This document shows, piece after piece, positions 1-4,248 of a stretch of 7,847 nucleotides of DNA. Below the pieces are notes generated by a model. The model did not search any database. It was given only the letters and a program-made list of their open reading frames with translations, and was not told the origin of the DNA. The position numbers were made by a program, and so were the translations under genes. Positions within the stretch are counted from its first letter, which is position 1. Each line of letters starts with the position of its first letter. The DNA comes from Defluviitaleaceae bacterium (GTDB lineage: Bacteria; Bacillota; Clostridia; Lachnospirales; UBA5962), in contig WQZK01000081.1 in NCBI GenBank assembly GCA_009780765.1, positions 1-7,847 on the forward strand, written 5' to 3'.

Positions 1-31
1 TAATTAAAAACTTTTTTATACTATTATTCAT
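1..31 (-). CDS. 5' end of an unidentified gene running off the left edge
   Basis: An ATG at 31-29 is preceded by a GAGGG ribosome binding site (about 38-42) at normal spacing. The frame stays open to the window edge and reads MNNSIKKFLI. Upstream lies a promoter-like pair (81-109) pointing the same way. Only ten codons are visible, so no family can be named; the basic and then hydrophobic start could be the beginning of a signal or membrane segment. The leader between promoter and start contains a short AT-rich tandem repeat (ATATTTTT twice, 51-70). The call rests on start, ribosome binding site and promoter together. Confidence 0.45.
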   Translation of the reverse strand, partial: MNNSIKKFLI

Positions 32-80
32 GGTGTTCCCTCTATTTTTTATATTTTTATATTTTTATATCTTTTAACTT

Positions 81-109
81 ATTATACCACTTAAACCGTT
101 GCTTGACTA
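81..109 (-). promoter_or_regulatory. Sigma-A-type promoter for the left-edge gene
   Basis: On the minus strand, TAGTCA (109-104) is followed by a 17-base spacer and a perfect TATAAT (86-81) preceded by TGG, an extended -10. The start site would be near 74, about 45 bases ahead of the ATG at 31. The -35 matches the consensus at four of six positions. Confidence 0.5.
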
Positions 110-142
110 CAATAAAATTATTAAAAATGTATTACGAGAAAA

Positions 143-171
143 TTGCGTTATTTTGTTCGATGTGATATAAT
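143..171 (+). promoter_or_regulatory. Promoter of the small membrane peptide (toxin) mRNA
   Basis: TTGCGT (143-148), a 17-base spacer and TATAAT (166-171) with an upstream TG (TGATATAAT, extended -10). The -35 is weak, but the -10 is consensus. Transcription would begin about seven bases later, near 178. That is exactly where the first direct repeat (GTTCCTTATTT) begins, so the repeat would form the very 5' end of the mRNA. Confidence 0.65.
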
Positions 172-177
172 GGGTAT

Positions 178-215
178 GTTCCTTATTTCTTTAGGAGAGG
201 AGGTAACGAGATGAA
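178..215 (+). repeat. Leader copies of the two sense/antisense pairing repeats
   Basis: Two short sequences here recur in the same DNA orientation downstream in the antisense RNA region. GTTCCTTATTT (178-188) is identical at 354-364. GTAACGAGATGAA (203-215) recurs at 366-377 with one base missing. The first sits at the predicted 5' end of the mRNA; the second overlaps the end of the ribosome binding site and the ATG at 211. The two RNAs run in opposite directions, so same-orientation repeats make them complementary. Pairing would clamp both sides of the ribosome binding site and cover the start codon. The first repeat (UUCCU) could also pair weakly with AGGAG at 193-197 inside the leader. Confidence 0.7.
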
Positions 216-312
216 GAAGAAAAACAAAGCTTTTGATGCCATTTTATGGATTGTTATGATAATGTATTACTTAATCGGCATCATAGTATTTCTAGTTGCA
301 TTAATTGGCTAG
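211..312 (+). CDS. 33-residue hydrophobic peptide, candidate type I toxin
   Basis: ATG at 211 is preceded by an extended ribosome binding site (AGGAGAGGAGGT, 193-204) with seven bases to the start. The peptide begins MKKKNKAFDAILW, with four lysines in the first six residues, followed by a single hydrophobic helix from about residue 10 to 33 ending at the TAG stop. A terminator follows nine bases after the stop. The gene has its own extended -10 promoter and lies opposite every other gene in the window. Very short single-helix peptides with strong ribosome binding sites and a convergent antisense RNA are typical of type I toxins that damage the membrane. Its length equals that of Fst of pAD1 (33 residues), but charge is at the N-terminus rather than the C-terminus and there is no proline, so it is not an obvious Fst/Ldr homologue. 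Toxicity is inferred, not shown. The alternative is an ordinary small membrane peptide. Confidence 0.7.
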   Translation: MKKKNKAFDAILWIVMIMYYLIGIIVFLVALIG

Positions 313-320
313 AAAGGAAA

Positions 321-352
321 CAACCCAGAGCGGCTACTCTGGGTTGTTTTTT
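321..352 (+). terminator. Intrinsic terminator, probably shared by sense and antisense RNAs
   Basis: A perfect 10-bp stem (CAACCCAGAG at 321-330, CTCTGGGTTG at 337-346) with loop CGGCTA, followed by six T. It ends the small-peptide mRNA. On the other strand the same stem is followed by TTTCCTTTC, a weaker but plausible U-rich tail, so it probably also ends the antisense RNA. No other terminator is visible on the minus strand between mazF and this point, so it may also stop read-through from the nucleotidyltransferase gene. Confidence 0.88.
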
Positions 353-353
353 A

Positions 354-377
354 GTTCCTTATTTAGTAACAGATGAA
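354..377 (-). repeat. Antisense copies of the two pairing repeats
   Basis: On the plus strand this reads GTTCCTTATTT (354-364), then A, then GTAACAGATGAA (366-377). The two halves match 178-188 and 203-215 of the peptide mRNA leader, except that the 14 leader bases holding most of the ribosome binding site (189-202) are replaced here by one base. The antisense RNA would therefore pair on both sides and loop out or block the ribosome binding site. Confidence 0.7.
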
Positions 378-465
378 ATGTTTTAAGAACAAAGCAATAA
401 ACTTAAAACTCTAAAAACAAGTTGTGAGTATCCCCACATTCCTGTTATTTACTTGTTACTCTATT

Positions 466-494
466 ATTATACCAAACCTCTATAAAAAAGTCAA
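466..494 (-). promoter_or_regulatory. Near-consensus sigma-A promoter for the antisense RNA
   Basis: On the minus strand, TTGACT (494-489), exactly 17 bases, then TATAAT (471-466). It matches the consensus at 11 of 12 positions and is the best promoter in the window. It drives no open reading frame before the terminator at 346-321. It is stronger on paper than the facing toxin promoter, as expected when an unstable antisense RNA must be in excess. Confidence 0.8.
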
Positions 495-504
495 TATTTA
501 ATAT

Positions 505-534
505 ATTATGTATATGAAAGCCCACTTCTTATAA
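505..534. repeat. Distal copy of the mazF 3'-end repeat
   Basis: These 30 bases match 1374-1403 at 25 positions in the same orientation, including ATTATGTAT, GAAAGCCCA and CTTATAA. In the other copy the sequence is the last codons and stop of mazF. Here it overlaps the stop codon of the nucleotidyltransferase gene (531-529). The pair brackets that gene, 869 bases apart, like the footprint of an insertion or duplication at the end of mazF. Confidence 0.65.
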
Positions 535-1281
535 CATACTTATTTCAAGATTTAAAAGCCGTTTATTAAAATAAGCACGAAACTGCTCACCGCATTTACG
601 AAGCATATCTAAGTCGCCGCCATTGCCTGCTACTTCATCTCTTAAATTTTTGTGAATAAAGTCAAACACTGGTTTGTTAACCATTGGTGGCTCATGGCAC
701 ATATATGTTTCAATCGTTGTAAATTTGTTAAATTCAAAAATATGTTTTTCAATCATAAGATAGCGGCGTATGTAATTTAAAATCATATTTACACAACCCG
801 AAATTTGTAGCTTATCAAACATTGGATTTCCAAATTCTTTTAAAAACCATTTTTCCATAATAATTGCGTCGTTTATAAAATCTTCTTTTGATGGCATTTT
901 AACATAATCTAAATTTATTTCGCCATATATTCTTAGGCCTTGTGTTTTTAGCCGAGCAATTTCTACACTAAATTCAAATTCATCAGTTTCACTTTTCGTG
1001 TATGGTGGCGATAGCTCGAAAAAACGAACCATAACAGCACCAAAACCCTTTGGTATATTATAACTTTTGCCGTATTTTGCTGCTATTTCGTCCATGCGTT
1101 CTTGTGTTATCGCCGCTTCATTTTTTACAATAATAATTGTATCAATATCACTTTGCCCTGGCCTGTAATATCCGCCGCCAAGAGAGCCTATAATATACAA
1201 AGCCAAAATACCTTCATCTTCACAGCAAATTTCAGCTAAAAACTCGTTAACAATATCCATTGCCATAGCTTCAGTAATCAT
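529..1281 (-). CDS. Nucleotidyltransferase-fold protein (aminoglycoside/MNT-like superfamily)
   Basis: A 250-residue protein, starting from the ATG at 1281. The superfamily signature is clear: GSLGGGYYRPGQSDID at about residues 32-47, the G-S plus D-x-D pattern in which the two aspartates (45 and 47) bind the catalytic metal. A further acidic strand (VEIA, about 106-109) and an LRIYGE stretch fit the fold seen in aminoglycoside nucleotidyltransferases and MNT-domain proteins; the C-terminal half looks helical. It would transfer a nucleoside monophosphate to an unknown small molecule, protein or RNA; the substrate cannot be read from sequence. I chose ATG 1281 because AAGGAGG lies at 1299-1293; an in-frame GTG at 1326 would add 15 residues but has no ribosome binding site. 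It follows mazF on the same strand and is bracketed by copies of the mazF 3' end, suggesting it was acquired. A cytoplasmic resistance or toxin-antitoxin role is possible but unproven. Confidence 0.8.
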   Translation of the reverse strand: MITEAMAMDIVNEFLAEICCEDEGILALYIIGSLGGGYYRPGQSDIDTIIIVKNEAAITQERMDEIAAKYGKSYNIPKGFGAVMVRFFELSPPYTKSETDEFEFSVEIARLKTQGLRIYGEINLDYVKMPSKEDFINDAIIMEKWFLKEFGNPMFDKLQISGCVNMILNYIRRYLMIEKHIFEFNKFTTIETYMCHEPPMVNKPVFDFIHKNLRDEVAGNGGDLDMLRKCGEQFRAYFNKRLLNLEISML

Positions 1282-1327
1282 GATGCTACGTGCCTCCTTA
1301 ATTTCTTTAGTTCTCTTACTATTCACT

Positions 1328-1356
1328 ATTGCAGCAAACCTATTCCAAAAAGTAAA
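1328..1356 (-). promoter_or_regulatory. Weak promoter ahead of the nucleotidyltransferase gene
   Basis: Minus strand TTTACT (1356-1351), 17 bases, TGCAAT (1333-1328); each box matches four of six consensus positions. The 32 bases from the -35 box resemble the antisense RNA promoter region (494 downwards) at about 23 positions, including ACTTTTT and AGGTTTG. The two promoters may therefore share an origin through the same duplication that copied the mazF tail. Confidence 0.4.
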
Positions 1357-1373
1357 TACGTTTAAAACTCACC

Positions 1374-1403
1374 ATTATGTATCCGAAAGCCCAACGCTTA
1401 TAA
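1374..1403. repeat. Proximal copy of the mazF 3'-end repeat
   Basis: The last nine mazF codons plus stop. It matches 505-534 at 25 of 30 positions. This copy keeps mazF intact, as an attachment-site copy does when an element integrates at a gene's 3' end; ordinary duplication is equally possible. Confidence 0.65.
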
Positions 1404-1725
1404 GAAGAGCTTTATCAACTTTCTTCATAAGTTCGTCGCTTATTCTACAAATTTTTTCTTTAAGCCGTTTTTTGTCGATAGTTCTAAGCTGTTCAAGTAG
1501 TATTACCGAGTCTTTAACAAGTGGCACCGAAGCCGAGCTTATTGCTATATGTGTTGGAAGCTTTGCCTTATTAATTTGGCTTGTAATAGCCACGCATATA
1601 ACCGTTGGCGAGTATCTGTTTCCAACATCATTTTGAACTATTAATACAGGTCTTACCCCACCTTGTTCAGAACCTATGACAGGGCTTAAATCGGCGTAAA
1701 AAATATCGCCACGTCTAACAATCAT
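1375..1725 (-). CDS. mazF: MazF/EndoA-type mRNA interferase (PemK family)
   Basis: A 116-residue protein, the same length as Bacillus subtilis EndoA (NdoA), which it closely resembles from memory: MIVRRGDIFYADLSPV, then GSEQGGVRPVLIVQND, and KLPTHIAI further on. The catalytic arginine and threonine of the family are present as R25 (GGVRPV) and T48 (AITSQ). Family members cleave single-stranded RNA at short U/A-rich motifs as dimers and are held inactive by a small antitoxin. ATG 1725 is chosen because GGAGG lies at 1738-1734, eight bases upstream; the in-frame TTG at 1740 overlaps that site and cannot be the start. It lies 90 bases after alr in the usual Firmicute order, but the antitoxin gene normally between them is missing. 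The last codons are duplicated at 505-534. Confidence 0.95.
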   Translation of the reverse strand: MIVRRGDIFYADLSPVIGSEQGGVRPVLIVQNDVGNRYSPTVICVAITSQINKAKLPTHIAISSASVPLVKDSVILLEQLRTIDKKRLKEKICRISDELMKKVDKALLISVGLSDT

Positions 1726-1746
1726 ATGATAGCCCTCCAATCCTAA

Positions 1747-1776
1747 TGTATAACATAAATATGTAATTCCTTACAA
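1747..1776 (-). promoter_or_regulatory. Possible weak promoter for mazF
   Basis: Minus strand TTGTAA (1776-1771), 18 bases, TATACA (1752-1747), giving a very short leader before GGAGG at 1738-1734. Each box matches four of six consensus positions, so mazF may simply be read from alr. The 90 bases between alr and mazF hold no other feature and no antitoxin-sized frame. Confidence 0.25.
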
Positions 1777-1815
1777 TCTAATCATTTCCATTTATGTCTT
1801 TACTTATACATTTAC

Positions 1816-2967
1816 TTAAACTACTTTTATAATTTGCCCATTTTTAATATAAACCCTAGGCACACGCTTTCCAATAGCACAAACAACCTCGTGGGCTATT
1901 GTGCCTATTGTTTGTGCTATTTCATCTGCTCGTATTTTTTGGCCATCGTCTTCACCTATTAAAGTTACCGTATCTTCCGGTTTTACGTCTTTTATATTTG
2001 TAATATCTATCATCATTTGGTCCATACAAATTCTGCCTATGATGTTTGCATATTCGCCGTTTACTAAAACTTTGCCTTTGTTAGAATTTGCCCTAGCGTA
2101 TCCATCTGCATAGCCAACAGGAATTGTAGCAATAACTGTTTCATGGCTTGTAAAAAACGTTCTCGCATACCCAACACTAACACCTTTTTTAAGCGTTTTT
2201 ATGTTGCTTATTCGGGTTTTTAGGCTCATAACAGGCAGTAGCCCAAGTTTTTCAACATCAATATCTGGAGAAGGACTTAACCCATATAAAATTATACCCG
2301 CTCTTGATATATCCAAACTATAATCTGAAAATTTAAGTATTGCCGCCGAATTTGAAACATGAAAACAAATACCCGACAAGCCTATGCTTTCAAGCCCTTT
2401 CTTAACTTCTATAAATTTATTATATTGCTCGGTAGTAAAATATGTGTCTGTACTATCTGCCTCGGCAAAATGCGTATAGCAACCCGTTATTTCTATGTAA
2501 GGAAGATTTTTAATTTCTTCTATGTCTTTCATAAACATCTCACTTGGCAAAAACCCAAGCCGAGAAAGCCCTGTATCAATTTTAATATGTATTTTTGCTT
2601 TTTTATTTAAATTTTTGGCGTGTTCATTAAGTTCTTGTGCCATTTCTTTGTTAAAAATCGTTTGAGTTAAATCGTATTTAACAATGTTTGAAAGCCGCAA
2701 GCTTTCGGTATATCCAAGCACCAGTATTTCAGATGGAATATTGTTTTCACGAAGGTGTATACCTTCATCTAAAATTGCAACACCTAAAATGTCTGCACCA
2801 TTATATAGGCATACCTTGGCAACCTCTAGGCTTCCGTGGCCATATCCATCTGCCTTAACAACAGCCATAAATTTAGATGTTTTTGGTATCATATTGTTTA
2901 TTATTTTCACATTTTGAGCGAGATTATCTAAATTAATTTCTGCCCAAAGTCTTTGGTGGTTTTGCAA
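1816..2967 (-). CDS. alr: Alanine racemase (PLP-dependent)
   Basis: Interconverts L- and D-alanine in the cytoplasm, supplying D-alanine for peptidoglycan. The 383-residue length is normal. Visible family features: the PLP lysine K38 in VVKADGYGHG; K129 and R136 in the KIDTGLSRLGF segment, at the same numbers as the carbamylated lysine and arginine of the Geobacillus enzyme; R222 in SRAGIILYGL; the catalytic tyrosine Y267 in SVGYART; and GRICMDQMMID near 311-321. The start is TTG at 2967, supported by a perfect AGGAGG (2980-2975) seven bases upstream. It lies between a LolA-like lipoprotein gene and mazF, the order known from B. subtilis ydcC-alr-endoAI-endoA. A palindromic repeat occupies most of the 296-base gap to the lipoprotein gene, so co-transcription is uncertain. 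In a spore former it could also serve spore germination or spore alanine balance; that is inference. Confidence 0.97.
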   Translation of the reverse strand: MQNHQRLWAEINLDNLAQNVKIINNMIPKTSKFMAVVKADGYGHGSLEVAKVCLYNGADILGVAILDEGIHLRENNIPSEILVLGYTESLRLSNIVKYDLTQTIFNKEMAQELNEHAKNLNKKAKIHIKIDTGLSRLGFLPSEMFMKDIEEIKNLPYIEITGCYTHFAEADSTDTYFTTEQYNKFIEVKKGLESIGLSGICFHVSNSAAILKFSDYSLDISRAGIILYGLSPSPDIDVEKLGLLPVMSLKTRISNIKTLKKGVSVGYARTFFTSHETVIATIPVGYADGYARANSNKGKVLVNGEYANIIGRICMDQMMIDITNIKDVKPEDTVTLIGEDDGQKIRADEIAQTIGTIAHEVVCAIGKRVPRVYIKNGQIIKVV

Positions 2968-3043
2968 CTTAAAACCTCCTTTGTTTTTTTCTGCCCTTGT
3001 AATAGGGTTGTAGCGAAATTAGAAATTCATGAACCTTGGGTAT

Positions 3044-3182
3044 CGTCATTGCGAGGAGCGTAGCGACCCCGTGAACTCAAAAAAGCATGCTTTTTTGAGT
3101 AGGGGCGAAGCAATCCATGCAAGCACCGAAATATGGGAAAAAGCATGGATTGCTTCAACCCTTACAGGGTTTCGCAATGACG
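3044..3182. repeat. 139-bp palindromic interspersed repeat between lipoprotein and alr genes
   Basis: Bounded by the perfect 11-bp inverted repeat CGTCATTGCGA (3044-3054) and TCGCAATGACG (3172-3182). Inside are three more perfect inverted pairs: GAAGCAATCCATGC (3107-3120) with GCATGGATTGCTTC (3143-3156); a 26-bp palindrome at 3075-3100 centred on GCATGC; and AACCCT/AGGGTT (3157-3171). As RNA or single-stranded DNA it would fold into a branched structure. The pattern 'CGTCATTGCGAGGAGCGTAGCGA ... GAAGCAATCC' is a type of non-coding repeat I recall as dispersed in many bacterial genomes. It is composed differently from the genes and codes for nothing credible. Its effect on alr transcription is unknown. 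Confidence 0.85.
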
Positions 3183-3203
3183 TTCCTAGTTTATATTTTT
3201 TAT

Positions 3204-3226
3204 TTTCGGTACAAGTCTAATGACGA
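3204..3226. repeat. Copy of a 23-bp repeat also found at 4209-4231
   Basis: Matches 4209-4231 at 22 of 23 positions (TTTCGG, one variable base, then ACAAGTCTAATGACGA). A diverged copy lies at 4170-4191 and an inverted one at 4036-4058. At 4209 it forms the right end of a 200-bp element. Here it may be the right end of a related element whose left end survives only as TTGTAGCGAAATTA (3008-3021; compare 4049-4062), with the palindromic repeat at 3044-3182 nested inside. Confidence 0.65.
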
Positions 3227-3263
3227 ACTCTAACCCTCCATAGAGTCCAAAGCTAGTAGGCCA

Positions 3264-3911
3264 CTACATCTGCGGTGGAATTAGCAACTCCGCTTCTAAT
3301 TCTCTATTAAACTCAAAGCTACTATACTCTATAACAATTCGCTCGGCTCCATCTTTGTCAAATAAAACAAGCCTTGTTGGCATAAAGGTTTCGTTATCAA
3401 CAAAGAGCCTTTGGCTATGCAGATAAGGATGTTCGCCAGCAATTTGTGCCTCTAGTGTTGTTGTATTATTATCTGCTGTGTTAAATACCATAACTGTAAC
3501 TTCTTCACTATTTGCAAAATTTCTTATAAAGCTTGTTAAAAAAATTTCACTACGCTCTGGGGTATCAGTCGTGCCAACAGCTATACGGTTTGGTATATTC
3601 TCGTTAAACTGATAGATTGTTGTGCCATCAAAAAACGTTATATTTCCGGCAACATCCGCAGGGCCAACAACTTCTACTCTATACTCGCCTGTAATTCTTG
3701 CATATTGGATTGTGTGATATGTGTTTTGTCCTTTGTTAGATATGTATGTGATGCTTGCTTCGCTTTTGTATGAGGTAAGTGCTTGAAGCATTTCTTGAAT
3801 AGTTGCAAAGCCCGTTATTTCAGTATCTCCGCCACCTCTGCTATTACATGCCACCAACGTAACAACCGATAAAATTGCCACCGCAACAATACTTCTTATA
3901 AATTTTTTCAT
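3264..3911 (-). CDS. LolA-like lipoprotein (YdcC/GerS-type neighbour of alr)
   Basis: A 215-residue exported lipoprotein. A basic start (MKKFIR), a hydrophobic stretch and the lipobox LVAC put the lipidated cysteine at residue 22, anchoring the protein outside the cytoplasmic membrane. The rest is rich in beta-strand patterns typical of the LolA/LolB-like fold: EMLQALTSYKSEASITYISN, an EYRVEVVGP strand, ITFFDGTTIYQFN, and a late MPTRLVLFDKDGAERI hairpin. The family and the position just upstream of alr match B. subtilis YdcC and Clostridioides difficile GerS, which is encoded beside alr2 and supports spore cortex breakdown with CwlD. Function here is inferred from those analogies. The start ATG (3911) has AGGAG at 3925-3921, inside a perfect 12-bp inverted repeat that could hide it. 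Related repeats lie on both sides of the gene. Confidence 0.8.
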   Translation of the reverse strand: MKKFIRSIVAVAILSVVTLVACNSRGGGDTEITGFATIQEMLQALTSYKSEASITYISNKGQNTYHTIQYARITGEYRVEVVGPADVAGNITFFDGTTIYQFNENIPNRIAVGTTDTPERSEIFLTSFIRNFANSEEVTVMVFNTADNNTTTLEAQIAGEHPYLHSQRLFVDNETFMPTRLVLFDKDGAERIVIEYSSFEFNRELEAELLIPPQM

Positions 3912-3920
3912 GTAAACCGT

Positions 3921-3955
3921 CTCCTAAATATAGTATGTTTAATTATATTTAGGAG
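3921..3955 (-). promoter_or_regulatory. 12-bp inverted repeat over the lipoprotein ribosome binding site
   Basis: CTCCTAAATATA (3921-3932) and TATATTTAGGAG (3944-3955) are perfect inverted copies around an 11-base loop. On the mRNA the 3' arm carries AGGAG, the ribosome binding site for the ATG at 3911, so if the transcript starts upstream the hairpin would hide it. Alternatively the repeat is a DNA operator: a TATAAT lies at 3947-3942 in its middle, but without a good -35. The rest of the gap (3956-4033) shows nothing clear. Confidence 0.6.
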
Positions 3956-4033
3956 GACAAACTCTTTATTACAATAGTTTAATGCAGTACTTAAGATTGT
4001 TATTAGAGTTGTAAATAAACAATTAATCTGCTG

Positions 4034-4233
4034 TATCGTCATTAAACTTGTTGCGAAATTAATTAAATTATAGTATATGGAAACTTTTTCTGCCGTGATG
4101 TGTAGGGGCGTACTGTGTACGCCCGCTGGCGAACGAAGTTCGCCCCTACATAGTTATACCTTTTTTAAATTTCAGAACAAGTCTATTGCGAGCCTCGAAA
4201 ATTCTGAATTTCGGCACAAGTCTAATGACGATA
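4034..4233. mobile_element. 200-bp MITE-like element with 27-bp terminal inverted repeats
   Basis: The left end (4034-4060, starting TATCGTCATTAAACTTGTTG) and right end (4207-4233, ending AAGTCTAATGACGATA) are inverted copies matching at 24 of 27 positions. The element has no coding capacity and holds a GC-rich cloverleaf-like palindrome (4101-4150) plus a diverged internal copy of its end motif (4170-4191). Small size, long inverted ends and no gene fit a non-autonomous miniature element. Both ends are TA, as in Tc1/IS630-type elements, but no other target duplication is visible. It ends 15 bases past the purB stop codon and may affect 3' processing or termination of that operon. Confidence 0.65.
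4101..4150. repeat. GC-rich branched palindrome inside the 4034-4233 element
   Basis: An outer perfect 10-bp stem (TGTAGGGGCG, 4101-4110; CGCCCCTACA, 4141-4150) encloses two hairpins: GGGCGTAC-TGT-GTACGCCC (4106-4124) and GGCGAAC-GAA-GTTCGCC (4128-4144). The stems share bases, so the fold is either one long stem or two adjacent hairpins. 'GTAGGGGCG...CGCCCCTAC' repeats are, from memory, common as dispersed elements in low-GC genomes. It lacks the T-tract of a terminator. Confidence 0.75.
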
Positions 4234-4248
4234 GCAAGTGCATGTCAT

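Larger units (their letters stand above)
321..460 (-). ncRNA. Predicted antisense RNA (antitoxin), about 140 nt
   Basis: A near-consensus minus-strand promoter (466-494) places a start near 459-460, and the shared stem at 321-346 gives the end. No convincing coding sequence lies in this transcript. It contains the complements of both leader repeats of the peptide mRNA (354-364 and 366-377) and overlaps the 3' end of that mRNA through the terminator stem. In the pAD1 par system, convergent RNAs share a terminator stem and pair through two direct repeats to block toxin translation; the same design is visible here. Ends are predicted from signals only. Confidence 0.65.

Noticed and set aside
51..70. 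ATATTTTT tandem units as a CRISPR or iteron array
   Set aside because: Only two full units of an AT-rich 8-mer with no spacers; likely low-complexity leader sequence.
1282..1326. GTG at 1326 as nucleotidyltransferase start
   Set aside because: No ribosome binding site precedes it and it falls at the predicted transcription start; AAGGAGG at 1299-1293 supports ATG 1281.
1726..1740. TTG at 1740 as mazF start
   Set aside because: The codon overlaps the ribosome binding site of ATG 1725, and family proteins begin at MIVRRGD-like sequence.
3075..3100. 26-bp perfect palindrome as an intrinsic terminator
   Set aside because: The stem is mostly A-T and its T-run lies inside the stem rather than after it; better explained as part of the interspersed repeat.
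3029..3220. 63-codon plus-strand frame between alr and the lipoprotein gene
   Set aside because: It lies within the palindromic repeat, and its translation (HCEERSDPVNS...) is the usual artefact of such repeats.
3227..3246. ACTCTA/TAGAGT hairpin after the lipoprotein gene as terminator
   Set aside because: Six-base stem without a following T-tract on the gene's strand.
3942..3947. Minus-strand TATAAT as the lipoprotein promoter
   Set aside because: No acceptable -35 at 16-18 bases, no extended -10, and the start would leave only a partial leader; mentioned only as an alternative for the inverted repeat.
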